From NCBI GenBank assembly GCA_038223055.1, contig JBBRHF010000030.1, positions 1 through 29,457 on the forward strand: 29,457 nucleotides of DNA. Direction: 5' to 3'. This document shows, one piece after another, positions 1-8,317 of the stretch. The translations under genes were made by a program, and so were the position numbers. A model generated the notes under the pieces. The model worked only from the letters and a program-made list of their open reading frames with translations. It ran no database searches and had not been told where the DNA came from. Source of the stretch: JBBRHF01 sp038223055. Lineage in GTDB: Bacteria; Actinomycetota; Actinomycetes; JACCUZ01. How positions within the stretch are numbered: the first letter of the stretch is position 1; every line of letters begins with the position of its first letter.

Positions 1-1
1 T

Positions 2-196
2 TTCGCCCGCGAGGACGGCGTCGAGAGCGCCTGGCGCGTGGTCCAACCAGCCCTGGACAACCTAGGACAGGTCCATCCCTATCAGCGGGGAACGTGGGGT
101 CCGGTCGAGGCCGATGAGCTGCTCCAGGGCGACCACTGGCACGCCCCGCAGTCTGCGTCCCCTCAGCAGGTCTCTGACCAACACACCCGCGCGTAA
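2..196 (+). CDS. zwf: Glucose-6-phosphate dehydrogenase, C-terminal fragment
   Basis: Open reading frame running in from the left edge, 64 codons to a TAA stop. It catalyses the first step of the oxidative pentose phosphate pathway, oxidising glucose 6-phosphate and reducing NADP+ in the cytosol. The visible part is the family's conserved C-terminus: a W-R-V-V-x-P-x-L-D helix followed by the PYQRGTWGPVEADELL block that closes most bacterial Zwf proteins, then a short polar tail. The N-terminal Rossmann domain and active site lie outside the window. The downstream oxidoreductase starts 19 bp after this stop with its own ribosome binding site, so the two are probably co-transcribed. The identity is firm because the GTWGP block is characteristic; only the gene's size and start are unknown. 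Confidence 0.85.
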   Translation, partial: FAREDGVESAWRVVQPALDNLGQVHPYQRGTWGPVEADELLQGDHWHAPQSASPQQVSDQHTRA

Positions 197-215
197 ACGA
201 CGAGAAGGTGAACTC

Positions 216-1574
216 GTGGAGACCTACGACGTAGCAGTAATCGGCATGGGACCCGGCGGTGAACACGTCGCCGGGACCCTGGCCGAGCGCGGCCTGAGAG
301 TCCTCGGTATCGACAACGGTCTCGTCGGCGGGGAGTGCCCCTACTGGGGGTGCATCCCGTCGAAGATGATGATCCGCGCCGCGAACGCCCTCGCCGAGGC
401 CCGCCGGGTGGCGCAGCTCGCCGGCAACACCGCCGATATACGACCGGACTGGGCGCCGGTGGCACGCCGGATACGCGAGGAGGCCACCGACAACTGGGAC
501 GACCGGGTCGCGGTCGAGCGCTTCGTCGGCAAGGGCGGCACCTTCGTCCGCGGTAGGGGCCGGCTCACCGGCCCAGGGCGGGTCGACGTGGACGGGGTCA
601 GCTACGCGGCCGCCCGCGGAGTCGTAGTGGCTACCGGCAGCAAACCCGCGATTCCACCGATCGCCGGGCTGGACCAAGTGCCCTTCTGGACCAACCACGA
701 GGCGGTCGAGACCAAGGAGCTGCCCGCTTCGATGATCGTCCTGGGCGGCGGCGCCATCGGGTGCGAGCTGGCTCAGGTGTACGCCCGCTTCGGTGTCCAG
801 GTCAGCGTCGTGGAGGCCGCCGATCACCTGCTGCCGATGGAGGAGCCCGAGGCCGGCGAGCTGCTCCAGGGCGTGTTCGAGTCCGAAGGCATGCACGTCC
901 ACGTCGGTATGACGGCGCGCCGCGTCGACAGCGACGGGGCTGGCGTCGCGGTGGAGCTCGACGGCGGACTGGTCCTGCATGCCGCACGCCTCCTGGTGGC
1001 AACCGGGCGCCGGGCCGACCCCGCCGCCGCAGGTCTGGACACGGTGGGCGTGGACCCTTCGACCAGGGTCGCCCCGATCGACCAGCGCTGCCGGGTCGCC
1101 GACGGAGTCTGGGCGGTCGGTGACATCACCGGACAGGGTGCCTTCACCCACGTCGCCATGTATCAGGCAGGCATCGCGATCCGCGACATCCTCGGCGAGG
1201 GCGGCCCCGCGGCGGACTACCGGGCCCTGCCCCGGGTGACCTTCACCGACCCGGAGGTGGGCTCGGTCGGCCTCACCGAGCAGCAGGCCCGCGAACGTTT
1301 CACCTCGGTCCTGGTCGGTAGCACCAACGTCCCGAGCACCGCCCGTGGGTGGATCCACAAGGTGGGCAACGAGGGCCTGATCAAGCTCATCGCTGACGTC
1401 GATCGCGGGGTGCTCGTCGGGGCCACCGCGATGGGCCCAGCCGGTGGCGAGGTCCTCGGAGCGCTCACCGTCGCCGTGCATGCCCAGGTCCCGCTGGACA
1501 CCCTGCGGTCCATGATCTACGCCTACCCGACCTTCCACCGCGGCATCGAAGACGCCCTGCGCGGACTGTCATGA
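216..1574 (+). CDS. FAD-dependent pyridine nucleotide-disulfide oxidoreductase (class I, Lpd/MerA-like)
   Basis: A 452-residue flavoprotein of the dihydrolipoamide dehydrogenase / mercuric reductase superfamily. Residues 10-15 (GMGPGG) form the FAD Rossmann loop. Cys41 and Cys46 (CPYWGC, followed by IPSK) are the redox disulfide. A second dinucleotide site, GGGAIG, binds NAD(P)H near residue 180, and AVGD near 305 contacts FAD. The C-terminal dimerisation domain ends YAYPTFHRGIE. In classical Lpd the catalytic base is the His of an H-P-T-x-x-x-E block; here that position is Tyr437, and His441 lies four residues later, so the physiological substrate is uncertain. The GTG at 216 is chosen because AGAAGG sits just upstream and the dinucleotide fold begins at once; the frame is open to 114, but that part overlaps zwf. 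A role in thiol or quinone redox fed by Zwf NADPH is inference. Confidence 0.85.
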   Translation: METYDVAVIGMGPGGEHVAGTLAERGLRVLGIDNGLVGGECPYWGCIPSKMMIRAANALAEARRVAQLAGNTADIRPDWAPVARRIREEATDNWDDRVAVERFVGKGGTFVRGRGRLTGPGRVDVDGVSYAAARGVVVATGSKPAIPPIAGLDQVPFWTNHEAVETKELPASMIVLGGGAIGCELAQVYARFGVQVSVVEAADHLLPMEEPEAGELLQGVFESEGMHVHVGMTARRVDSDGAGVAVELDGGLVLHAARLLVATGRRADPAAAGLDTVGVDPSTRVAPIDQRCRVADGVWAVGDITGQGAFTHVAMYQAGIAIRDILGEGGPAADYRALPRVTFTDPEVGSVGLTEQQARERFTSVLVGSTNVPSTARGWIHKVGNEGLIKLIADVDRGVLVGATAMGPAGGEVLGALTVAVHAQVPLDTLRSMIYAYPTFHRGIEDALRGLS

Positions 1575-1703
1575 CCACCCAGGATCGAGCCCGTCTTGCC
1601 TTTCCTGCCGACATCACCGCGAACTCGTTCGTCATCGAACCCGGCACGGTTGGCCGGAGCAACAAGCGGGTCGACACAAATCGGGGCGGTGCATCCTGTC
1701 GAG

Positions 1704-3650
1704 GTGAAGCCTTCAAACCTGCTCGTCGGTTGGACCGTCTGCGCCGTCATGGCGTCGAGCGCGCTGGTCGCCTGCAGTAGCTCCGAGCCAGACCCGGCGC
1801 CGGCGGCACGGACGCTTGCGGCGGGACTTTCGTCCGGCAGCCTCGGTGCGGTGCCGCTCGCGGGCATGACGGTCGCCGCAGCGCAGCGTGACCTCCGGAC
1901 GGCGACCGGCCGGATGCACGGTCTGCGCCCCGTCGTACGCCTGAGCGCGGTGTCCGGGAAGGGGGACGTCCGCCTCGCGCGGTTTGGTGTCAGCTGGGAC
2001 GTCGACTCGACGCCCACCGGCTGGACCTATCGCACGAAGGCTCGACTCGTGCGTCAGGGCAAGAAGTGGTCGGTGCGCTTCGCCCCGGCCGCGCTGCATC
2101 CCCGGCTGACCCCGGGGGCCCAGTTGGTGCTGCGGCGGACCGCCGCCCGGCGTGGCGACATCACGGGGTCGGGTGGTCGGGTCCTGGTGACCCTGCGGCC
2201 GGTACGACGGATCGGCATCGATCGGACCAAGGTCGACGCGGCGGGTGCGCCCGCGGCGGCGGCGAGCCTGGCCGCGCTGGTCGGGGTCGCCCCTGCTGCC
2301 TACGCTGCGCGGGTCACCGCGGCAGGCCCGGGAGCCTACGTTGAGGCAATCTCGATGCGCGAGGCCGACGCCGCGCCGTTGCTGGCCAGGATCGGCGCGA
2401 TCAAGGGTGCGGTGGCGCTGCCGGCGGAGCGGTCGCTGGCGCCGACCCGTGACTTCGCCCGGCCCATCCTCGGGACGGTCGGGGAGGCCACAGCAGAGAT
2501 CGTCGCCGCCGCCAAGGGTCGGGTGCTCGCCGGTGACCAGGTCGGCCTCGGGGGACTGCAACGCCGCTACGACGCGCAACTTGGCGGCGTTCCCGGCACG
2601 ACAGTCGAGCTCTTGTCGCCTGTGGTGCCGACGCCCGGCACCACCTCGGCGAGCCCGTCCACGGCTGCCTCGCGCGCTCCGACACGTGCTTCGGCCACCC
2701 GCCGGTTGTTCCACACCGAACCGAGACCTGGCACCGCCCTCGCGACGACGATCGACCCCGCGTTGCAGGGCACCGCAGAGAGCCTGCTTGCACCGGTCGC
2801 GCCGGCGAGCGCCATCGTCGCACTGCGGCCCTCGACCGGTGAGATCCTCGCCGCAGCCAGCGGTCCGGGCGGCAAGGGCTACTCCACAGCCACCCTCGGT
2901 CGTTTCGCCCCGGGGTCGACGTTCAAGGTGGTGACGGCCCTGGCGTTGCTCCGGGCCGGCCTGACCCCCGCGACCGGCATGCCCTGCCCGCCCACCGTGG
3001 TCGTCGACGGGAAGAGGTTCAAGAACTACGGCGACTACCCCGAGGGCGGGCTCGGCACGATCCCGCTGCAGACGGCGCTCGCCAACTCGTGCAACACCGC
3101 GTTCATCGGGCAGCGCGCCAAGGTGACGCAGGCGCAGCTGACTGAGGCTGCGGCCTCGCTCGGTTTGGGCGTGGACCGCGACCTCGGGCTGCCGGCGTTC
3201 CTCGGCTCGGTGCCCTCCGTCGCGACCGGCACAGGTCACGCGGCGTCGATGATCGGCCAGGGCCAGATCCTCGCCTCGCCGTTGGCGATGGCCGTCGTCG
3301 CCGGCTCGGTGGCCGCGGGGCGGACGGTCACCCCCCGCCTGGTCATCGGCCCGGCCAGCAGCCCCCCGGCCGGCAGCCTGACGGCCGCGGAAGCCGTCGC
3401 GCTGCGAGGACTCCTGCGCGGGGTTGTCGAGACCGGCAGCGCCCGCTTCTTGCGCGGCCTCCCCGGCGCGCCCGTCGGCGCTAAGACCGGCACGGCGGAA
3501 TACGGCACGGGGACGCCGCCGGCCACCCACGGCTGGATGATCGCCATCCGCGGTGACTTCTCGGTGGCGGTGTTCGTGCAAGACGCGGAGTCCGGCTCGC
3601 GCACCGCGGGTCCGCTGCTCGAGGGGCTGCTGCGTCGATCGACGCCGTGA
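1704..3650 (+). CDS. Class B penicillin-binding protein, lipoprotein transpeptidase with MecA-like N-terminal domain
   Basis: A peptidoglycan D,D-transpeptidase that cross-links peptide stems outside the membrane. The N-terminus has a Lys, a hydrophobic stretch and a lipobox-like LVAC followed by SSS, so it is probably a lipoprotein. Next come an NTF2-like/MecA_N-type region and a dimerisation region to about residue 330, a Ser/Thr/Ala-rich linker, and the transpeptidase domain. All three active-site motifs are present: STFK with Ser405, SCN near 462, and KTG at 594-596. About 648 residues is normal for actinobacterial PBPs of this type. The start is uncertain: GTG at 1704 gives a compact signal peptide, GTG at 1689 has a better upstream GGGG, and ATG at 1749 would cut the signal peptide. 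The downstream membrane protein begins about 100 bp later on the same strand. The family is secure; which cell-wall process it serves is unknown. Confidence 0.9.
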   Translation: MKPSNLLVGWTVCAVMASSALVACSSSEPDPAPAARTLAAGLSSGSLGAVPLAGMTVAAAQRDLRTATGRMHGLRPVVRLSAVSGKGDVRLARFGVSWDVDSTPTGWTYRTKARLVRQGKKWSVRFAPAALHPRLTPGAQLVLRRTAARRGDITGSGGRVLVTLRPVRRIGIDRTKVDAAGAPAAAASLAALVGVAPAAYAARVTAAGPGAYVEAISMREADAAPLLARIGAIKGAVALPAERSLAPTRDFARPILGTVGEATAEIVAAAKGRVLAGDQVGLGGLQRRYDAQLGGVPGTTVELLSPVVPTPGTTSASPSTAASRAPTRASATRRLFHTEPRPGTALATTIDPALQGTAESLLAPVAPASAIVALRPSTGEILAAASGPGGKGYSTATLGRFAPGSTFKVVTALALLRAGLTPATGMPCPPTVVVDGKRFKNYGDYPEGGLGTIPLQTALANSCNTAFIGQRAKVTQAQLTEAAASLGLGVDRDLGLPAFLGSVPSVATGTGHAASMIGQGQILASPLAMAVVAGSVAAGRTVTPRLVIGPASSPPAGSLTAAEAVALRGLLRGVVETGSARFLRGLPGAPVGAKTGTAEYGTGTPPATHGWMIAIRGDFSVAVFVQDAESGSRTAGPLLEGLLRRSTP

Positions 3651-3750
3651 GCCGGAGTCCCGCAACCGGCCGAGCAACGTGACCAGCGCCACATGCCCGC
3701 CGCGCCCGTCGATGACGGCGCCAGGCTCGGCGTACGGGATGATGGGGCAA

Positions 3751-4578
3751 GTGACCGATCAGGGACCCCGCCTCGAGTTGAGCCTCGTCCAAGTCGTCGC
3801 CAGCGCCCTGGCAGCGGCCTCCGGTGCGGTCGCGGCGTCCTACCTCGGTGTGGCCGGCACGGTGGCCGGCACGGCGATCTTCAGCGTCGTGGCCACGACC
3901 GCGACCGCCGTCTACACCCATTCCCTGAGCCAGACGAGATCGCGACTGCGGCAGCGCGCCGCGGCGAACTCGTACCGGCCGCGCCCGATCCTCGATGACC
4001 TGCCGGAGAACGCCGACGGGGGCGTCGGTCCGGATGCGTTCGCGATGGGGGAGACCGCGCTGCTGCCCGCGGTGGACCGTCTCTGGCCGACCGGTGCCGA
4101 CCGCGGCCCGTCCCTCGACCTGCGAACGGATGCCGATCGCCCGGTGCGATGGGGGCGGATCGCGCTCGCCAGCCTGGTGGTGTTCGCCATCGTGACGACG
4201 GGAGTCGCCGTGCTCGAACTGGCTGCGCACCGAAATCTGGCCGACCTGGTTCGCGGCCGCACCGGAAGCGGGGGCACGTCCATCGGCACAACCGTCACGA
4301 CGGTCTTGACGCCGACCGCCAAGCAGCGGGCTCGCACCCCGAGCCCTACGCCCACCCCGACCCGGTCGCCGACGCACGCCCCGACGAGCACGCCCCCAAC
4401 ACCTGTCACCGAGACCCCGAGCTTCACCTCGCCGGGCACCGTCGGCCCCACCGTGTCGCCGCCGGCGCCCGCAGGGTCCCCGAGTGCGTTGCCTACGCCG
4501 ACGCTGTCAGCCGACCCGAACCCTTCGGTCCCCGCGCCCGCCCCGCCCGCCGCGCCGGTGCCTTCGACCACGCCCTGA
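3751..4578 (+). CDS. Membrane protein with Pro/Thr/Ser-rich C-terminal tail, function unknown
   Basis: About 275 residues. The first 50 residues contain a small-residue-rich, Ala/Gly/Val hydrophobic segment, followed by a basic stretch (SQTRSRLRQRAAANSYRPRP). A second transmembrane helix (IALASLVVFAIVTTGVAVLEL) lies near residues 135-155. The last 100 or so residues are almost entirely Pro, Thr, Ser and Ala, like wall-spanning or glycosylated linkers of exported actinobacterial proteins. The topology suggests a cytoplasmic middle section and an exposed tail. Start choice is uncertain: GTG at 3751 gives VTDQGPRLELS, while ATG codons at 3739 and 3742 are also in frame. It follows the penicillin-binding protein on the same strand, so an envelope role is plausible but inferred. 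Similar uncharacterised proteins exist in actinobacteria; I know no assigned function. Confidence 0.7.
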   Translation: MTDQGPRLELSLVQVVASALAAASGAVAASYLGVAGTVAGTAIFSVVATTATAVYTHSLSQTRSRLRQRAAANSYRPRPILDDLPENADGGVGPDAFAMGETALLPAVDRLWPTGADRGPSLDLRTDADRPVRWGRIALASLVVFAIVTTGVAVLELAAHRNLADLVRGRTGSGGTSIGTTVTTVLTPTAKQRARTPSPTPTPTRSPTHAPTSTPPTPVTETPSFTSPGTVGPTVSPPAPAGSPSALPTPTLSADPNPSVPAPAPPAAPVPSTTP

Positions 4579-4623
4579 GCGAAAGGCTTGCGGTCGAGGG
4601 GTTGTCGTCGTCAGGGCGGCGTC

Positions 4624-5271
4624 GTGAGCGAAGAAGCGCAGGTCGGGTTCGGCATGAGCGTCGGGAGGATGGAGGCGTTCAGCGATGGAGTGCTCGCCAT
4701 CGTCATCACCCTGCTCATCCTCGAGATCAAGGTGCCGGTCGGGGAGCACGGCAACCTGGGGCACGCGCTCGGCGAGCAGTGGCCGCAGTACGCGGCCTAC
4801 CTGATGTCGTTCCTCATCATCGGCATCATCTGGCTCAACCACCACGCCACGGTCAACCTGCTGGCCCGGACCGACCACCAGATCCAGGTGCTGAATCTGT
4901 TGCTGCTGCTGCCCGTGAGCGTGCTGCCGTGGCCGACGGCGGTTCTCGCGGAATACACCCGCGACGGCACCCCCGGTGACCAGCGCGTCGCCGTGCTGCT
5001 CTACGGCCTCACCAGCACCGCGATGGCGGTGACCTTCAACATCATGTGGCGCTACCTGCTGCGTCACCGCGAGCTACACAGGCCCGGCTTGTCCCGCCGG
5101 TTGCTCGACGTGCGCAACCGGCGCTACAACATCGGGCTCGAAGTCTGCCCGGCGGCGACGCTGCTCGGCCTGATCAGCGTGCCGCTCTTCCTCGCCTTGA
5201 TGCTTGCCCTGGCTGTGATGTACCTCCTACCCACTCTCGACGTCGGCGCGAGCACTCCGGCCGTTGACTAG
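4624..5271 (+). CDS. TMEM175-family potassium channel (DUF1211)
   Basis: A 215-residue integral membrane protein. The first helix carries the family signature R-M-E-A-F-S-D-G, with FSD at residues 19-21, followed by VLAIVITLLILEIKVP. In bacterial TMEM175 the Phe-Ser-Asp helix lines the pore and helps fold the tetrameric, potassium-permeable channel. The remaining sequence has five further hydrophobic segments, including YLMSFLIIGIIWLNHHATV and LLLLLPVSVLPWPTAVL, giving the expected six helices. GTG at 4624 is chosen because of the AGGGCGG about 8 bp upstream; ATG at 4654 is an alternative that keeps the FSD helix. It starts 45 bp after the preceding membrane-protein gene and 11 bp before the next start on the same strand, so it may sit within an operon. 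Single-repeat length is normal for bacteria. Confidence 0.88.
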   Translation: MSEEAQVGFGMSVGRMEAFSDGVLAIVITLLILEIKVPVGEHGNLGHALGEQWPQYAAYLMSFLIIGIIWLNHHATVNLLARTDHQIQVLNLLLLLPVSVLPWPTAVLAEYTRDGTPGDQRVAVLLYGLTSTAMAVTFNIMWRYLLRHRELHRPGLSRRLLDVRNRRYNIGLEVCPAATLLGLISVPLFLALMLALAVMYLLPTLDVGASTPAVD

Positions 5272-5282
5272 GGTCAGGCATC

Positions 5283-6314
5283 ATGGGCCTGACAAGTGAC
5301 ACCGACGGCTATGTGCAGGCGAGCTATGACCGTGACACGCGATACCTCTCCGCGCGGATCACCGCCGACGGTGCGGACGGGTGGCCGGTGCAGCCGGGTC
5401 GCTACCGGCTGGTCGTGAGCCGCGCATGCCCGTGGGCCAACCGGGCGATCATCGTGCGGCGATTGCTTGGCCTAGAAGGCGTCCTGTCGATGGGCGTTGC
5501 CGGCCCCACCCATGACCAACGCAGCTGGACCTTCGACCTCGACCCCGGTGGCGTGGACCCGGTGCTCGGCATCGAGCGGCTGGGGGAGGCGTACGAACGG
5601 GCGGTGCCCGGATATACCCGCGGCGTGACGGTGCCGGCCGTTGTCGACGTACCCAGCGGTGCGGTCGTCACCAACGACTTCGCCCAGATCACGCTGGACC
5701 TTTCGACCGAGTGGCGCGAGCACCACCGCATCGGAGCGCCAGATCTCTATCCCGAGCCGCTGCGGGATGAGATCGACGAGGTCGCGGCGCTGATCTACCG
5801 CGACGTGAACAACGGGGTCTACCGAGCCGGCTTCGCCAGCGACCAGGCGGCCTACGAGCAGGCCTACCGGCAGCTGTTCGCCCGGCTGGACTGGCTGTCC
5901 GAGCGACTGGCGGGTCGTCGCTACCTCGTGGGGGACACGATCACCGAGGCCGACGTGCGGCTGTTCACCACGCTCGTCCGCTTCGACGCGGTCTATCACG
6001 GGCACTTCAAGTGCAACCGGAACAAGATCAGCGAGATGCCGGTCCTGTGGGCCTACGCGCGGGACCTGTTCCAGACGCCGGGGTTCGGGGACACCATCGA
6101 CTTCGACCACATCAAGCGGCACTACTACCAGGTGCACACCGACGTCAACCCGACCGGCGTCGTGCCGCTCGGGCCGGATCTCGCGGGCTGGGTCACCTCG
6201 CACGGCCGTGAGGCTCTCGGTGCGACGCCGTTCGGTGCGGGCACGCCACCGGAACCCCCTCCGCAGGACGAACGGGTCCCGGCTGGCCACAACCCCGCGC
6301 TTGAGACCGCCTGA
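5283..6314 (+). CDS. Glutathione S-transferase Xi class / glutathionyl-hydroquinone reductase-like protein
   Basis: A 343-residue cytosolic enzyme of the YqjG/PcpF/ECM4 family. These enzymes use a catalytic Cys to remove glutathione from S-glutathionyl-hydroquinones. Here Cys49 lies in the family motif RACPWANRA after a YRLVVS strand. The middle contains the family block DPVLGIERLGEAY, and the C-terminal helical domain contains YLVGDTITEADVRLFTTLVRFDAVYHGHFKCN, a family hallmark. High-GC actinobacteria mostly use mycothiol instead of glutathione, so the natural thiol may be mycothiol; that is inference. The ATG at 5283 follows AGGGTCAGG. The stop is one base from the stop of the minus-strand MprF-like gene, a tight convergent pair with no room for a separate terminator. 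A Pro-rich C-terminal tail of about 20 residues is extra to the family core. Confidence 0.9.
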   Translation: MGLTSDTDGYVQASYDRDTRYLSARITADGADGWPVQPGRYRLVVSRACPWANRAIIVRRLLGLEGVLSMGVAGPTHDQRSWTFDLDPGGVDPVLGIERLGEAYERAVPGYTRGVTVPAVVDVPSGAVVTNDFAQITLDLSTEWREHHRIGAPDLYPEPLRDEIDEVAALIYRDVNNGVYRAGFASDQAAYEQAYRQLFARLDWLSERLAGRRYLVGDTITEADVRLFTTLVRFDAVYHGHFKCNRNKISEMPVLWAYARDLFQTPGFGDTIDFDHIKRHYYQVHTDVNPTGVVPLGPDLAGWVTSHGREALGATPFGAGTPPEPPPQDERVPAGHNPALETA

Positions 6315-6315
6315 C

Positions 6316-8133
6316 CTACGGGCGTCTGCTGCGGGTGAGTCGGCGGATCATGCGGGGGGGTACGAGGAACGCTTCGGCTTCTAGGGCGGCGACGGTGACG
6401 CGGGGGAGGTCGCGGGCGGTGCGGAAACACAGGAATCGTGGTTGCCACAGGGGGTGGTATTTCGCGTTGGCGCGGTAGAGGGATTCGATTTGCCAGAATC
6501 GGGATGCGGTGAGCAGGATGCGTCGCCACAGGCGCAGGACGGGTCCGGCGCCGAGGCGTCCGCCGCGTTCGAACACCGATCGGAACACGGCGAAGTTCAG
6601 CGAGATCTGGGTGATGGCGCGGTCGGGGGCGGCGGCGAGCAGGTCGGTGACCATGAGTTCCACGACTCCGTTGTCGGCGGCGGGGTCGCGGCGCATGACA
6701 TCCAGGGACAGTCCGTGGCGGCCCCAGGGGACCAGGTGCAGCAGGGCACACAGGGTTCGGTCGGGGCGCCGGGCGCGCACGATGACGCAGCCGGTGTCGG
6801 CGGGGTCCCCGAGGCGGCCTAGGGCCATCGCGAAGCCGCGTTCGGTGGCGCCTTCGCGCCATTGGTCCGCGCTGTGGCGTAGTTCGGTCAGGTCGGGGTC
6901 GGGCAGGTCGGACACGGCGACCACCTCGCAGGTGTAGCCCAGGCGCCGGACTCGTGCGACGGCTTGGCGTACGGTGCGCATGGGTCGCCCGTCCAGGGTG
7001 AACTCGTTGACCTCGATGAGGGCTTCATCGCCGAGTTCCAGGGCGTCGAGCCCGGCCCGGTGGTAGGCCTGGGCGCCGGCGGTGCTGGCGCCGAGTACGG
7101 CCGGGGTCCAGGCGTAGCGGGCTGTTTCGGTGAGCCAGCGGGCGATCGCGCCGGGCCATGCTTCGGGGTCTCCCAGGGGGTCTCCAGCAGCGAGGCTGAC
7201 TCCGCCGATGACCCGGTAGGCGACAGCGGCTTTCCCGGACGCGGAGAACATGGCCGATTTGTCTTGGCGTAACGCGAAGTAGCCCAGCGAGTCGCCCTCA
7301 CCGGGGCACTCGAGCAGCCCGCGGAGCCGGGTCTGGTCGTGGATGTCTAGGGGGCTGGGGCCGTCGGCGGGGCGCAGGATCGAGGCGATGGTGACCAGTA
7401 GCACGACCCCTCCGAGCAGGGCGAGGCTGACGGCGACGTCGCTGGCGCGGCGGGCGGTGCTGAACGCGACCGGCCCGGGCAGCCCGACCAGGCCGCCCAG
7501 CACGTGTGCGGTGGCGGCGCGCAGGCCGGGGTGCCCGACCTGCCCGTCGCGGTCCAGGAGCACGATCGCCAGCCCGGCCGGGACCGCTAGGGCCATCGAC
7601 CCGGCGAACACTGCCGCGGTGTGCCGGCCCGAGCGGGGGTCCGGGATCCCCATGAACGCGTCCCGGGTCGCCACGAGTAGCACCAGCACCGCCACGGAGA
7701 AGGTGGCTTCTTCCACGTCCAAGCCTTTGACCACGTGCAGCAGGCTGGCTGCGGCGGCCAGTACCACGGCCAGGATCCAGGCCCGGCGTTTGGCCCGGCG
7801 CAGCCCTCCGGCCAGCAGCAGCAACAGCACCCCCACCGCGGAGGTCGCCACCCGGGCCGCGTCCGGGGCGAAGGAAGGCAACACCTCGGTCACCGCACGC
7901 AGCCGCACCGACATCGCCGGGGACGCGGCACTGAGCACGCTGACCAGCCCGACCAACCCGACCGCGCGCGCCACCCACACCGGGGCCCACTCCGCCCGCC
8001 GCGACCACACACCGGCCGAGGACCCCGAACCGGCCGGCACCACACCCGCACCAGCCGTGCCCGCACCAGCCGTGCCCACACCAGCCGTGCCCACACCGGG
8101 CGTTCTCTCACCAGACATATCAACGCGGGTCAT
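6316..8133 (-). CDS. MprF/LysX-like aminoacyl-phosphatidylglycerol synthase (DUF2156 domain)
   Basis: A 605-residue membrane protein. After a Gly/Ala-rich leader (repeats GVGTA, GAGTA) come about six to seven hydrophobic segments to roughly residue 260, then a soluble C-terminal domain typical of lysyl-phosphatidylglycerol synthases (DUF2156). Blocks DSLGYFALRQDKS, AAGDPLGDPEAWP, FAMALGRLGDPAD, SLDVMRRDPAADNG and ISLNFAVFRSVFE closely resemble, from memory, the N-terminal MprF half of mycobacterial LysX. LysX continues into a lysyl-tRNA synthetase; this protein stops after EAEAFLVPPRM, so it would need charged tRNA from elsewhere. The expected role is adding an amino acid, probably lysine, to phosphatidylglycerol to reduce surface negative charge and resist cationic peptides. 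Start: ATG at 8133 has GGAGG 13 bp upstream; ATG at 8118 is an alternative. The amino acid transferred is inferred. Confidence 0.85.
   Translation of the reverse strand: MTRVDMSGERTPGVGTAGVGTAGAGTAGAGVVPAGSGSSAGVWSRRAEWAPVWVARAVGLVGLVSVLSAASPAMSVRLRAVTEVLPSFAPDAARVATSAVGVLLLLLAGGLRRAKRRAWILAVVLAAAASLLHVVKGLDVEEATFSVAVLVLLVATRDAFMGIPDPRSGRHTAAVFAGSMALAVPAGLAIVLLDRDGQVGHPGLRAATAHVLGGLVGLPGPVAFSTARRASDVAVSLALLGGVVLLVTIASILRPADGPSPLDIHDQTRLRGLLECPGEGDSLGYFALRQDKSAMFSASGKAAVAYRVIGGVSLAAGDPLGDPEAWPGAIARWLTETARYAWTPAVLGASTAGAQAYHRAGLDALELGDEALIEVNEFTLDGRPMRTVRQAVARVRRLGYTCEVVAVSDLPDPDLTELRHSADQWREGATERGFAMALGRLGDPADTGCVIVRARRPDRTLCALLHLVPWGRHGLSLDVMRRDPAADNGVVELMVTDLLAAAPDRAITQISLNFAVFRSVFERGGRLGAGPVLRLWRRILLTASRFWQIESLYRANAKYHPLWQPRFLCFRTARDLPRVTVAALEAEAFLVPPRMIRRLTRSRRP
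8048..8092. repeat. 15-bp tandem repeat, three copies
   Basis: Three adjacent copies of a 15-bp unit (GCACCAGCCGTGCCC, the third starting ACACC) lie in the 5' coding part of the MprF-like gene. They encode a five-residue Gly-Val/Ala-Gly-Thr-Ala repeat ahead of the first membrane segment. A further degenerate half unit follows. Because the unit is a multiple of three, changes in copy number would keep the reading frame and only alter linker length. Confidence 0.8.
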
Positions 8134-8317
8134 CAGGGGCCATCGTCCTCCAATCACCTGCCCCGAGCACCATCGCCGAGTCGCGGCTCCGGCGCGGCGA
8201 CGCGAAATAGGCAGATATCGACTCCCGATCGGGGAACGGAACGAGCCGCTCGGGTGTTGAGGGTGGACCGAGCGTCGGCCGACCGCCGAGCCGGCCAGAA
8301 GATGGGGAGTTCCACCA

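Noticed and set aside
1571..1780. 69-codon frame starting with an ATGA overlap on the oxidoreductase stop
   Set aside because: Second half overlaps the PBP start in another frame and is Arg-rich; no ribosome binding site or recognised family.
1713..3692. 659-codon open frame antisense to the penicillin-binding protein
   Set aside because: No family resemblance, Arg/Gly-rich composition typical of antisense frames in high-GC DNA; the plus-strand frame has all PBP motifs.
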